From NCBI RefSeq assembly GCF_003148495.1, contig NZ_QGGH01000011.1, positions 110,848 to 174,847 of the forward strand: DNA of 64,000 bases, in the 5' to 3' direction. The notes beneath the pieces are model-generated. The model did no database searches. It saw only the letters and a program-made list of their open reading frames with translations, and had not been told where the DNA came from. This DNA comes from Mesorhizobium loti. GTDB taxonomy: Bacteria; Pseudomonadota; Alphaproteobacteria; Rhizobiales; Rhizobiaceae. The number at the start of each line of letters is the position of its first letter. Positions within the stretch are counted from its first letter, which is position 1. This document shows positions 24,093 to 32,414 of the stretch, in pieces. The position numbers were made by a program, and so were the translations under genes.

Positions 24093-24274
24093 TCGAGCGC
24101 CTCGACGACAAGATCGAGCTCTGCTGCGACGAGTGTAGCAACAGCGCCGGCCGCGTGTTCGGCAAGGACGACTTCGATATCATGATCCAGCACGCGAAGG
24201 ACGAGGGCTGGCGCATCTTCAGGGTGGGCCGGGATTGGAAGCACAACTGCGCTGATTGCCGCGATGACCGTTGA
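24089..24274 (+). CDS. Small CxxC phage protein
   Basis: A 61-residue protein with CCDECSN and NCADCRDD knuckles bracketing a helix, typical of small phage zinc proteins. Confidence 0.55.
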   Translation: MIERLDDKIELCCDECSNSAGRVFGKDDFDIMIQHAKDEGWRIFRVGRDWKHNCADCRDDR

Positions 24275-24286
24275 GAGGAAGCACCC

Positions 24287-24589
24287 ATGAGCCCGCGCAA
24301 CAGCCGCGTCACCAGCGCCGAGGTCATCTACGGGTTCTGGCTGATATTCGAGGAGGCCGGCGGCCTCCGGCTCACGCGCACCGAGCCGAGCCTCGATCGA
24401 TCGGAACGTTCGATGTTCATCCAGGCCACGTTGCCTCGCAGCCTATGGCGCACGCCGACGCTACGGGCAACCATCGGCGTCAAGGCTGATCCATCCGGCA
24501 GCTACACGGCTGACATCGAGGCCGCCGCCGACGCTGTGCGCAGCGCCCTCGGCGTCGACATCGACCTGAAGGTGATCCCGCCGGCATGA
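24287..24589 (+). CDS. Hypothetical phage protein
   Basis: A 100-residue protein with GAGAGGAAG upstream of the ATG. No motif is recognised. It overlaps the next gene by 4 bp. Confidence 0.5.
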   Translation: MSPRNSRVTSAEVIYGFWLIFEEAGGLRLTRTEPSLDRSERSMFIQATLPRSLWRTPTLRATIGVKADPSGSYTADIEAAADAVRSALGVDIDLKVIPPA

Positions 24590-25056
24590 ACCTACGCATC
24601 CTCAAAAAGCTCTCGAAGCGCGCCGCGCCGCTCCTGCCGCTGATCGGCGACAAGCGTGAGCAGTTCCGCGCCGAGCATCACAACACCGGCAACAATTTCA
24701 TTGGCGGAACGCTGATCATGGCGCGCAAGCATTGGGAGCGCGGCCGGTCGGTGCACGACGAGTGCATCAGCCAGTGCGAGATCAAGAGGCCGGCGCCCAA
24801 GGGCAAGGGCTGGCTCTGGATGGCTCCGCCAGATCACCCGCGGAAGGGCACCGTGATGGTTGGCGCGATGAGCGGCTATTACGAGCCCGAATGGGACGAG
24901 GAATGCGCATGGTCGGCGCTGGAAAACTTGGTTCGCTGCCATTTCACCGACTGGAATCCAAGCCATCAAGACACGCCGAAGGTGCTACGGCGACTGGACA
25001 CGCCGAGCGAGGTCTTTGGCGCCGCGCGCGAGATGGTCGCGGAACTGTCCGCATGA
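24586..25056 (+). CDS. Hypothetical phage protein
   Basis: A 156-residue basic protein. No motif is recognised; KGWLWMAPPDHPRKGTVMVG and the Trp-rich following segment suggest a folded domain. It is coupled to the excisionase candidate downstream by a 4-bp overlap. Confidence 0.5.
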   Translation: MNLRILKKLSKRAAPLLPLIGDKREQFRAEHHNTGNNFIGGTLIMARKHWERGRSVHDECISQCEIKRPAPKGKGWLWMAPPDHPRKGTVMVGAMSGYYEPEWDEECAWSALENLVRCHFTDWNPSHQDTPKVLRRLDTPSEVFGAAREMVAELSA

Positions 25057-25385
25057 ACGATCAGCCGCCCGAACTCCTGACACTCGCCCAAACCCCCGAC
25101 TACTGGTCCGAGCGTTTCCGCGACAAAGGGTTGCGCATGTCCGCCAGATCGTTGCGCGCCAAGGCGATCAAGGCTGGCCTCTGCTACCATGTCGACAAGC
25201 AGGTGCTGATCTCGCCGCGCCAGATCGACGCGTTGTTTTTGTGGAGTAAGTCATGCCGCTCACCATCTACAAGCGCGGCCGGTTCTACTGGCTCACCGGC
25301 ACCGTCCCGACAAGGGAAGGCGAGCAGCGCATACACGAGAGCACGGGCGAAACTGACGAAGCGGCAGCGGACCGGAAGCGGCTGA
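25053..25385 (+). CDS. Excisionase/AlpA-like small DNA-binding protein
   Basis: A 110-codon frame. The first 65 residues (LLTLAQTPDYWSERFRDKGLRMSARSLRAKAIKAGLCYHV, then LISPRQIDALF) read as a small winged-helix protein of the excisionase/AlpA kind placed directly before the integrase. The last 45 codons overlap the start of the integrase gene by 133 bp and are Ser/Arg-rich. They may be a natural long overlap or the product of a lost stop codon. Confidence 0.55.
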   Translation: MNDQPPELLTLAQTPDYWSERFRDKGLRMSARSLRAKAIKAGLCYHVDKQVLISPRQIDALFLWSKSCRSPSTSAAGSTGSPAPSRQGKASSAYTRARAKLTKRQRTGSG

Positions 25386-26371
25386 ATGTCGAGAACAAGG
25401 CGCGCGCCGACGTCGCTCTCGATCCCAAAGACCGCTTCACCTTCGCGGAGGCAGTTGAAGCCTACCTCGATGACGGCAAGGACAAGCGCTTCATCCTGCC
25501 GCTGCTCGACCATTTCGCCGATACCAGGATCTCGGCCATGACGGGCTCGACGGTGCGCGCCGCGGCGAAGGTGCTTTATCCCAAGGCGGTTTATACGACA
25601 TGGAACCGGCAGGTGATCATCCCGACGCGGGCGGTGATCAACCACAGCGCCAATGATGGCAAATGTCGGACGGTGCTGATCAAGGGCTTTTCGAAGAATG
25701 AGCGCGACGTGAAGCGCTCCGAGGCGCCGGCGAAGCGCGCCGTCGACCGCTCCTACATTGACACCTTTCGCGAGCACAGCGACGATCCGCGCTTGAGCGC
25801 CTTGATGCTATTCCTGTTCCAGACCGGCGCCCGCATTTCCGACGCGCTCGACCTGGTGGACGATTCCCCCGACATCGACCTGGTGAACCGCAAGGTCATC
25901 TTCCGGGACATGAAGAACGGCGAGGATGGGGAAGCAGACCTCACCATCGAGATGGTCTATGAAATCCAGCAGTTGCGCGAGTGGAGGCGGGAGCGCATGG
26001 CCGCGTGGGAGGTGCGCATCCCTTGGGACCAGAAACGTTCCGGCGAGCGCCACAGCGGGCGCGGTGCCAAGAAGCCGAACGACAGGCTGTTCGGCTATAT
26101 CGGCCGCGCCTCGATCTACCGGGACATCAAGCGCATTTGCAAACTGGCAGGGCTGCCCTATCTCGGCACGCACCAGCCGGGCCGCCACAGCTTCGCCACC
26201 GAGATGATCGTGAAAAACCGGATCGACGTTGCGACCACAGCCGTCAAGGGCCGGTGGAAAACCAAGAAGCTCCTGATGGACAACTACGCCCATGGAGAGA
26301 CAGGCAAGGGCGTGATCGATAAGGTGTTCGGGAAGAAAAGGCCAAAGAAGGCCGCAAACGGAGAACGATGA
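25253..26371 (+). CDS. Prophage tyrosine integrase
   Basis: A 372-residue tyrosine recombinase. The C-terminal catalytic domain has the first Arg in FQTGARISDALDL (about residue 192), HQPGRHSFATEM as the HxxR box, and the nucleophile Tyr in MDNYAHG near residue 343. The N-terminal part is a SAM-like core-binding domain. It is the last large gene before the tRNA-Thr remnant at 27267, so it probably catalyses integration there. The upstream small gene is the likely directionality factor. Confidence 0.9.
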   Translation: MPLTIYKRGRFYWLTGTVPTREGEQRIHESTGETDEAAADRKRLNVENKARADVALDPKDRFTFAEAVEAYLDDGKDKRFILPLLDHFADTRISAMTGSTVRAAAKVLYPKAVYTTWNRQVIIPTRAVINHSANDGKCRTVLIKGFSKNERDVKRSEAPAKRAVDRSYIDTFREHSDDPRLSALMLFLFQTGARISDALDLVDDSPDIDLVNRKVIFRDMKNGEDGEADLTIEMVYEIQQLREWRRERMAAWEVRIPWDQKRSGERHSGRGAKKPNDRLFGYIGRASIYRDIKRICKLAGLPYLGTHQPGRHSFATEMIVKNRIDVATTAVKGRWKTKKLLMDNYAHGETGKGVIDKVFGKKRPKKAANGER

Positions 26372-26466
26372 TGGATCCGCGCCTTGACGCAGCTATCGCC
26401 ATAGCCATGCAGTGGAGCGTGATCGCTGGATGCATCTGGTATCTGTACAGGAAGGGTAGCACGTGA
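26371..26466 (+). CDS. Single-span membrane micro-protein
   Basis: A 31-residue frame beginning MDPRLDAAIAIAM, with hydrophobic segment WSVIAGCIWYLY and a basic tail. An ATG three bases earlier is also possible. The integrase stop and the next start both overlap it, and GGAGAACG lies upstream. Function unknown. Confidence 0.4.
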   Translation: MDPRLDAAIAIAMQWSVIAGCIWYLYRKGST

Positions 26467-26915
26467 TGGCCAATGATGATCTGCCGCTGAAAGACACATT
26501 CGCCCGGTTCACCGGCGGCGAGGCTGACGTCACAATCGCCGGCATGACCTTCAAGGCGCAAGTCGGGATGATCGGCGACGGCTACGGCACGCCTATCCTA
26601 GCTGGCGTCATGGTGTTGGCGGTCACGAGCGAGATCAGCCCCACAGCGCCGCCACCTCTCATCTTCCCCGAGCACAAGGCGTCGCTCACGCTGCACCACG
26701 ACGACCACAAGAGCGTCTACCAGCCTGTGGCGGAATGGATCGCCGAGCAGGAGGAAGGCGGAAACTGCTGGTTCGAATGGGTGAGCTCCGAGCAGCGCCA
26801 GAAGGCGATCGATACCGACAGCGTGTGGACGCTCCAGTGGTATCCGAACACACCTGTCGGATTCAACGCGCTGGCGGCTGCTGATCTCGATGTTCTGCTG
26901 GAGGCGGCAAAGTGA
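26466..26915 (+). CDS. Hypothetical phage protein
   Basis: A 149-residue acidic protein starting MANDDLPLKD. The block FPEHKASLTLHHDDHKSVYQPVAEWI has no family I recognise. It overlaps both neighbours. Confidence 0.5.
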   Translation: MANDDLPLKDTFARFTGGEADVTIAGMTFKAQVGMIGDGYGTPILAGVMVLAVTSEISPTAPPPLIFPEHKASLTLHHDDHKSVYQPVAEWIAEQEEGGNCWFEWVSSEQRQKAIDTDSVWTLQWYPNTPVGFNALAAADLDVLLEAAK

Positions 26916-27229
26916 CAGATGAACGATGGACACCGCATGTCGACGGCTTCATCAAGGGCCATGTCGGCATCTTCCCCGGCTATTTCGGCTCGTGGGAAGT
27001 CTGGGACAACTTCGCTGGAGAGTGGAACCGGTCCGAACCCTTCACGGCGGCAGCGCAGCGTGGTCGCGATTTTGAAAAGGACTGCGACCCGCCATATCGC
27101 GAGTGGGAGCGGACGCGCGAAGAAACGATAGAGGAAGCTAAGCGCCTCGCAGAATCGTGGTTACATCAGAACCAATCTGGCACCGAGACCTTACACCAGT
27201 CGAAAACAGACGACCATGCAAGCGATTGA
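26912..27229 (+). CDS. Hypothetical phage protein, last gene of prophage
   Basis: A 105-residue protein starting at GTG in a GTGA overlap. It is Trp-rich (GSWEVWDNFAGEWN) with a charged helix after it. The 3' end contains a degenerate operator-like element (27168-27184, GAACCAATCTGGCACC-type). It lies 37 bp before the tRNA-Thr remnant. Confidence 0.5.
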   Translation: MTDERWTPHVDGFIKGHVGIFPGYFGSWEVWDNFAGEWNRSEPFTAAAQRGRDFEKDCDPPYREWERTREETIEEAKRLAESWLHQNQSGTETLHQSKTDDHASD

Positions 27230-27250
27230 TTTTGTTATGGAAAACGGCGT

Positions 27251-27308
<58 letters not shown>

Positions 27309-27469
27309 CGCTGATGGCGGGGCTTCTGCCATATCGAACCGGCAAGCGCAAGGCCAAGTGCAACGCTTCTGTGAAAGGCTTTGCCGGATAGCTTTTAATG
27401 ACATGGCGGCGCCACAATGTTGGCTATCCCTGAATGGCGGGCTGGCTGGTCGCCAGCCAGGGCGGGACG

Positions 27470-27664
27470 ATGAACGACAAGGTAATTCCACTGAAAAAGG
27501 ATGGTCCAGCGAAAAAGGGCGGTACCAACCGCAAGGATCGGCTGGCCGAGCAATTGCGCGCCAATCTGCAGAAGCGCAAGGCGCAGTCGCGCTCGCGCCG
27601 CACCGGAGAAGCCGACCAGCGACCGGACGGGCTCGCTGCTTCGAAGGAAATGCGGAAAGATTAA
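27470..27664 (+). CDS. Conserved small basic protein upstream of murA
   Basis: A 64-residue, Lys/Arg-rich, probably disordered protein (MNDKVIPLKKDGPAKKGG and following). It starts after GGCGGGACG. Similar short basic proteins precede murA in rhizobia as I recall. Function unknown. The GCTGGCTGGTCGCCAGCC palindrome just upstream could be a hairpin. Confidence 0.6.
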   Translation: MNDKVIPLKKDGPAKKGGTNRKDRLAEQLRANLQKRKAQSRSRRTGEADQRPDGLAASKEMRKD

Positions 27665-27680
27665 CTCAAATCGGCCACTC

Positions 27681-27776
27681 TTGGTTCGGATAGCAGGAAA
27701 TCCTATTTCTTGAACCAAGCCGGCCAATGGTCTAGACGGGCCGCTACTCAAACGATTGAACCGGCCTTTTTGGCCG
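27681..27776. other. Inverted repeats in the murA leader
   Basis: TTGGTTC (27681-27687) pairs with GAACCAA (27712-27718), and CGGCC-TTTTT-GGCCG lies at 27762-27776, 16 bp before murA. The first could end transcription from the small gene upstream. Neither has the GC stem plus T-run of a strong terminator. Confidence 0.35.
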
Positions 27777-27792
27777 AGAGGGACGTTCTTCC

Positions 27793-29085
27793 ATGGATCG
27801 CATCAGAATTGTCGGGGGCAACAAGCTCTCCGGAAGCATTCCGATCTCGGGCGCGAAAAACGCGGCGCTGCCCCTGATGATCGCCTCGCTTTTGACCGAC
27901 GACACGCTGACGCTGGAAAACGTCCCGCATCTGGCCGATGTCGAGCAGCTGATCCGCATTCTGGGCAATCACGGCGTCGATTATTCGGTCAATGGCCGCC
28001 GCGAGAAGCAGAATGAGGGCTATTCGCGCACCATCAACTTCTCCGCCCGCAACATCGTCGACACGACGGCCCCTTACGAGCTGGTGTCGAAGATGCGCGC
28101 ATCGTTCTGGGTGATCGGCCCGCTGCTGGCCCGCATGGGCGAAGCCAAGGTGTCGCTGCCGGGTGGTTGCGCCATCGGCACGCGCCCGGTCGATCTGTTC
28201 CTCGAAGGCCTGCAAGCGCTGGGCGCCGATATCGACGTCGACACCGGCTATGTCATCGCCAAGACCCGGAATGGCCGCCTTGTCGGCAACCGCTACATCT
28301 TCCCGAAAGTCTCGGTCGGAGCCACCCATGTGCTGATGATGGCGGCGGCGCTGGCCAAGGGCGAGACGGTGCTGGAAAATGCCGCCTGCGAGCCGGAAAT
28401 CGTCAACCTCGCCGAATGCCTCAATGCCATGGGCGCGAAGATTTATGGCGCCGGCACGCCAACCATCACCATCGACGGCGTCGAATCGCTGTCGGGTGCG
28501 CGCGTGCGCGTCATTCCCGACCGCATCGAGACCGGCACCTATGCCATGGCCGTTGCCATGACCGGCGGCGATGTCGTGCTCGAAGGCGCGCGGCCGGAGC
28601 TGCTGCAGACAGCACTGGACGTGATCGCCCAGACCGGCGCCGAAATCACGCCGACCAATTCGGGCATTCGCGTGAAGCGCAATGGCGCCGGCATTTCGCC
28701 GGTCGACGTGACGACCGCACCCTTCCCGGCCTTCCCGACCGATTTACAGGCGCAGTTCATGGGCCTGATGACGATGGCCAAGGGCAAGTCGCGCATCACC
28801 GAGACGATTTTCGAAAACCGCTTCATGCATGTGCAGGAGCTGGCGCGGCTCGGCGCCCACATCACGCTTTCGGGCCAGACGGCGATCGTCGACGGCGTGC
28901 CGAAGCTGAAGGGCGCGCCGGTCATGGCGACCGATCTTCGTGCCTCCGTGTCGCTGGTCATTGCCGGCCTGGCGGCGGAAGGCGAAACCACGGTCAACCG
29001 GGTCTACCATCTCGACCGCGGCTTCGAGCGGCTGGAAGAAAAGCTGTCCAACTGCGGCGCGGTGATCGAGCGGATTTCGGCGTAG
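27793..29085 (+). CDS. murA: UDP-N-acetylglucosamine 1-carboxyvinyltransferase
   Basis: A 430-residue enzyme catalysing the first committed step of peptidoglycan synthesis: transfer of enolpyruvate from PEP to UDP-GlcNAc in the cytoplasm. It shows SGAKNAALPLM near residue 20 with the substrate-binding Lys-Asn, and SLPGGCAIGTRPVDLFLEGL with the active-site Cys that fosfomycin modifies. RIETGTYAMA is also conserved. Length is normal for MurA. It heads the core chromosomal block next to hisD, as in other Rhizobiales. Confidence 0.97.
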   Translation: MDRIRIVGGNKLSGSIPISGAKNAALPLMIASLLTDDTLTLENVPHLADVEQLIRILGNHGVDYSVNGRREKQNEGYSRTINFSARNIVDTTAPYELVSKMRASFWVIGPLLARMGEAKVSLPGGCAIGTRPVDLFLEGLQALGADIDVDTGYVIAKTRNGRLVGNRYIFPKVSVGATHVLMMAAALAKGETVLENAACEPEIVNLAECLNAMGAKIYGAGTPTITIDGVESLSGARVRVIPDRIETGTYAMAVAMTGGDVVLEGARPELLQTALDVIAQTGAEITPTNSGIRVKRNGAGISPVDVTTAPFPAFPTDLQAQFMGLMTMAKGKSRITETIFENRFMHVQELARLGAHITLSGQTAIVDGVPKLKGAPVMATDLRASVSLVIAGLAAEGETTVNRVYHLDRGFERLEEKLSNCGAVIERISA

Positions 29086-29148
29086 CTCGCGACCTCGGCT
29101 CCTCTCCAGCAACGGCAGGAGATTGGCGAAATCCTTCACGGCAGCGTC

Positions 29149-29176
29149 CTTCTCCCCGTCACTATACGGGGAGAAG
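29149..29176. repeat. Intergenic palindrome (Mesorhizobium-type dispersed repeat)
   Basis: CTTCTCCCCGT (29149-29159) pairs with ACGGGGAGAAG (29166-29176), an 11-bp stem with a 6-base loop, in the 205-bp gap after murA. The stem and the following GTGCCCGGCAAGGCGATGAGG resemble a repeat scattered through Mesorhizobium intergenic DNA. It may also end murA transcription. Confidence 0.6.
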
Positions 29177-29290
29177 TGCCCGGCAAGGCGATGAGGGGCA
29201 GCACAGACCTGGGCTGTTGGCGCGGTTGCACGGATCGCCAAGACCGCCTAACAGAAGGCTGAACAATCAACCTTCAGGTGCGAAATCCGT

Positions 29291-29725
29291 ATGACCGCCC
29301 TTAAGCTTATCGCACTCGACGACCAGGACCTGAGCATTGTTTCGGCCCATGTCCAGGACGCCGTACTGAAAGTCAGCGACCTCGAATTCCTGCCTGCGGC
29401 CAAGCGTTTCCTGCTGACTATGAACCGTTTCGTCTGGGAGGCGAAATCCGGCCTGTTTCGCCAGCACAATGAGCGGCGGCAGGCCGTGCTGCATTTCGAC
29501 CGGGTGCTCGGCGCCAAGACCAGTGGCATTGACCGCGACAAGCCGAATGAGGTCCTATCACTGCTGGCGATCAGCTTCATCGAGATCAGCAAGCCCGCCG
29601 GTATCGTCGAGCTGATCTTTGCGGGCGGCGGCACGATCATGCTCGATGTCGAATGCATCGAGGCCCGCCTTGCCGATATCGGCGGGGCGTGGGAAGCCAC
29701 CTCGCGCCCCATCCACAAGGCCTGA
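29291..29725 (+). CDS. DUF2948 family protein
   Basis: A 144-residue cytoplasmic protein matching DUF2948. It begins TALKLIALDDQDLSIVSAHVQDAVLKVSDLEF and has RFVWE and RRQAVLHFDRV blocks. The family sits between murA and hisD across Rhizobiales and is of unknown function. It is separated from hisD by 7 bp and is probably co-transcribed with it. Confidence 0.85.
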   Translation: MTALKLIALDDQDLSIVSAHVQDAVLKVSDLEFLPAAKRFLLTMNRFVWEAKSGLFRQHNERRQAVLHFDRVLGAKTSGIDRDKPNEVLSLLAISFIEISKPAGIVELIFAGGGTIMLDVECIEARLADIGGAWEATSRPIHKA

Positions 29726-29732
29726 GCGTCCG

Positions 29733-31025
29733 ATGGCCATCACGCTTCGTCAGTCCGACGCCGATTTCGAGCAGCGTTTCGCCGCCTTCCTGCTGACCAA
29801 GCGGGAAGTGTCGGCCGATGTCGATGCCGCGGTCCGCGATATTATCGCGCGCGTGCGCGCCGAAGGAGACGCGGCGCTGATCGACTATTCGCAGAAGTTC
29901 GATCGCGCCGATCTGGCTGGGCTAGGCATCGCCGTCTCGAAGGACGACATCGCGCAGGCTTACAAGGCCGCCGACCCAAAGACGATCGAGGCGCTGGAAT
30001 TCGCGCGCGACCGCATCCGCTCCCATCACGAGCGGCAGCGGCCGAAGGACGACCGCTATACGGATGCCGCTGGCGTCGAACTCGGCTGGCGCTGGACGGC
30101 GGTCGAGGCGGTCGGGCTCTATGTGCCGGGCGGCACGGCGAGCTATCCAAGCTCGGTGCTGATGAACGCTGTCCCGGCCAGGGTGGCCGGCGTCGAGCGC
30201 ATCGTCATGGTCGTGCCGGCGCCGGGCGGCATCATCAATCCACTGGTGCTGGTGGCCGCCGATATATCAGGCGTGTCGGAAATCTACCGCGTCGGCGGCG
30301 CGCAGGCGATCGCAGCTCTCGCCTACGGAACCGAGACGATCAGGCCAGTCGCCAAGATCGTCGGCCCGGGCAATGCTTATGTCGCGGCGGCCAAGCGCCA
30401 GGTGTTCGGCACCGTTGGCATCGACATGATCGCCGGGCCGTCGGAAGTGCTCGTCGTAGCCGACGGCAGCAACGATCCGGACTGGATCGCCGCCGATCTG
30501 CTGGCCCAGGCCGAGCACGACACATCGGCGCAGTCGATCCTGGTCACCGACGATCCGGCCTTCGGCATCGCTGTCGAACAGGCGGTCGAACGCCAGCTGC
30601 TGAGCCTGCCGCGCGCCGAGACGGCTGCGGCGAGCTGGCGCGATTTTGGTGCCGTGATCCTGGTTCCAACCATTGAATCCTCGCTGCCGCTGGTCGACCG
30701 CATCGCTGCCGAACATGTCGAACTCGCCATCGACGATGCCGAGGGTTTCCTGTCGCGGATGCGCAATGCGGGTGCCGTGTTTCTCGGCCGCCACACGCCG
30801 GAAGCCATCGGCGACTATGTCGGCGGCTCCAACCATGTGCTGCCGACGGCACGCTCGGCGCGCTTCTCGTCCGGCCTGTCGGTGCTCGATTTCGTCAAGC
30901 GCACGTCGATCCTCAAGCTTGGACCGGAGCAGCTGCGTATCTTGGCGCCGGCGGCGATTGCGCTCGCCAAGGCGGAAGGCCTCGATGCGCACGGTCGCTC
31001 CGTCGCCATACGGTTGAACATGTAG
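29733..31025 (+). CDS. hisD: Histidinol dehydrogenase
   Basis: A 430-residue zinc enzyme that oxidises histidinol to histidine in two NAD-dependent steps. VGLYVPGGTASYPSSVLMNAVPA, GPGNAYVAAAKRQVFG and the metal/active-site region QAEHDTSAQSILVT are typical. So are ADHVELAIDD-like (AEHVELAIDD) and GGSNHVLPT. The start MAITLRQSD at 29733 fits the family; the frame extends upstream inside the DUF2948 gene but that is not homologous. Confidence 0.97.
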   Translation: MAITLRQSDADFEQRFAAFLLTKREVSADVDAAVRDIIARVRAEGDAALIDYSQKFDRADLAGLGIAVSKDDIAQAYKAADPKTIEALEFARDRIRSHHERQRPKDDRYTDAAGVELGWRWTAVEAVGLYVPGGTASYPSSVLMNAVPARVAGVERIVMVVPAPGGIINPLVLVAADISGVSEIYRVGGAQAIAALAYGTETIRPVAKIVGPGNAYVAAAKRQVFGTVGIDMIAGPSEVLVVADGSNDPDWIAADLLAQAEHDTSAQSILVTDDPAFGIAVEQAVERQLLSLPRAETAAASWRDFGAVILVPTIESSLPLVDRIAAEHVELAIDDAEGFLSRMRNAGAVFLGRHTPEAIGDYVGGSNHVLPTARSARFSSGLSVLDFVKRTSILKLGPEQLRILAPAAIALAKAEGLDAHGRSVAIRLNM

Positions 31026-31031
31026 GCCGTT

Positions 31032-31517
31032 ATGTCGGACTCCGATCAAACCCGCGCCAGGCTGATCGATGTCGAACTCGATGAATCGATCGGCCGTTCG
31101 ACACCCGACGTCGAGCATGAGCGCGCGGTGGCGATCTTCGACCTGATCGAGGAAAACAGTTTTCAACCGGTCAATGACAGCGGCCCTGGGCCCTATCGGC
31201 TGAAACTGTCGCTGGCCGAGCAGCGCCTGGTGTTTGCCGTGGCGCGCGAGGATGGCGCCGCCGTCGTCACCCATATCCTGTCGCTGACGCCGCTGAGGCG
31301 CATCGTCAAGGACTACTACATGATCTGCGAAAGCTATTACGACGCCATCCGCTCCTCGACGCCGAGCCACATCGAGGCGATCGACATGGGCCGCCGCGGC
31401 CTGCACAATGAGGGTTCGCAAACGCTGATGGACCGGCTCTCCGGCAAGATCGACATCGATTTCGATACGGCGCGCCGGCTGTTCACGCTGGTCTGCGTGC
31501 TGCACTGGCGGGGTTAG
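31032..31517 (+). CDS. UPF0262 family protein
   Basis: A 161-residue protein matching UPF0262 (ARLIDVELDE, RSTPDVEHERAVAIFDLIEEN, GPYRLKLSL, GRRGLHNEGS). It is conserved between hisD and the phosphatase gene in alphaproteobacteria, function unknown. It lies 6 bp after hisD, so it is in the same operon. Confidence 0.9.
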   Translation: MSDSDQTRARLIDVELDESIGRSTPDVEHERAVAIFDLIEENSFQPVNDSGPGPYRLKLSLAEQRLVFAVAREDGAAVVTHILSLTPLRRIVKDYYMICESYYDAIRSSTPSHIEAIDMGRRGLHNEGSQTLMDRLSGKIDIDFDTARRLFTLVCVLHWRG

Positions 31518-31519
31518 CC

Positions 31520-31975
31520 CTGGCACCCGGCGCCCTGCCCCGTTCGATCCTGTTCCTCTGCGGCATGAATGCCGTGCGCTCGCCAATGGCAGAGCAACTG
31601 GCGCGGCGGATGCTGCCTGCCACCATCTTTGTCGCTTCGGCCGGCGTTCGCGCCGGCGAACGCGATCCGTTCGTCGATGCGGTGCTGGCCGAAGAGGGCC
31701 TCACGCTAGGCGAACGTCACCCAAGGACGATGGACGATCTCGAGGACGACTATTTCGACCTCATCGTCACGCTAGCGCCGGAGGCGCACCACGCGGCACT
31801 CGAACTCACCCGCTCGCTCGCCGTCGAGGTCGAATACTGGCCGACGCCGGACCCGACCGATGCCGGCGGCACGCGCGAACAGATCATGGCTAGTTATCGC
31901 GACGTGCGCGAGCGCCTGAAGTTGCGCATAGGCCGACGTTTCTTGCTTCCAGAGGCAAAAAACGCGACGGATTAA
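31520..31975 (+). CDS. Low-molecular-weight phosphatase family protein
   Basis: About 151 residues. The N-terminal ILFLCGMNAVRSPMAE carries the CxxxxxR(S) phosphate-binding loop, and the later YWPTPDPT has the general-acid Asp of LMW protein tyrosine phosphatases. The first in-frame ATG (31565) lies inside the P-loop and would destroy it. No ATG, GTG or TTG is available upstream in frame before the previous gene's end. A CTG at 31520 (before APGALPRS) after CTGGCGGGG is the best start I can see, so non-standard initiation is inferred. Confidence 0.8.
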   Translation: MAPGALPRSILFLCGMNAVRSPMAEQLARRMLPATIFVASAGVRAGERDPFVDAVLAEEGLTLGERHPRTMDDLEDDYFDLIVTLAPEAHHAALELTRSLAVEVEYWPTPDPTDAGGTREQIMASYRDVRERLKLRIGRRFLLPEAKNATD

Positions 31976-32036
31976 GCGTGTTCACAAGCGGGCGATTATC
32001 ATATAGGTTCCGCCGAAATTCCGGCTAGAGTCGGAT

Positions 32037-32139
32037 GATTTCAGGTCTGTTCGACCTGAAATCTGAATCCGCCTCTAAACCAAGAAGTAGAGCATGATGT
32101 CGTCCGAAAACCGCTTTACACTTTTCGGCATCATGCTCT
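32037..32139. repeat. Composite intergenic palindromic repeat (Rhizobiales dispersed element)
   Basis: Two nested palindromes: GATTTCAGGTC/GACCTGAAATC (32037-32047 with 32053-32063) and AGAGCATGATG/CATCATGCTCT (32089-32099 with 32129-32139). The second has an inner pair CCGAAAA/TTTTCGG. They are joined by a conserved linker. I recognise the segment as a mosaic repeat common between genes of Mesorhizobium and relatives. It fills most of the gap before infA. Confidence 0.75.
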
Positions 32140-32174
32140 AAGCGCCGGAACTGCCATCCAAGCAAAGGTATCGA

Positions 32175-32393
32175 ATGCCGAAGGAAGAAGTCCTCGAGTT
32201 TCCGGGTGTCGTGACGGAATTGTTGCCCAACGCGATGTTCCGGGTAAAGCTCGAAAACGAACACGAAATCATCGCCCATACGGCCGGCCGCATGCGCAAG
32301 AACCGCATCCGCGTGCTGACCGGCGACAAGGTTCTGGTCGAGATGACGCCATACGACCTGACCAAGGGCCGCATCACCTATCGTTTCAAGTAA
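32175..32393 (+). CDS. infA: Translation initiation factor IF-1
   Basis: A 72-residue single OB-fold protein with the standard IF-1 sequence blocks ([53 protein letters not shown]). It binds the ribosomal A site during initiation. It is the usual neighbour of maf in Rhizobiales. Confidence 0.98.
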
Positions 32394-32414
32394 GCAAAGC
32401 CCGATTGGTCCGCG

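Noticed and set aside
28167..29294. Plus-strand frame of 375 codons overlapping murA
   Set aside because: Out-of-frame reading of murA with extreme Arg/His content.
30267..31586. Minus-strand frame of 439 codons
   Set aside because: Antisense shadow of hisD and UPF0262, both of which have strong family matches.
32026..32141. Small ORFs or an RNA gene upstream of infA
   Set aside because: The segment is explained by a dispersed palindromic repeat; no promoter or RNA-family structure is recognised.
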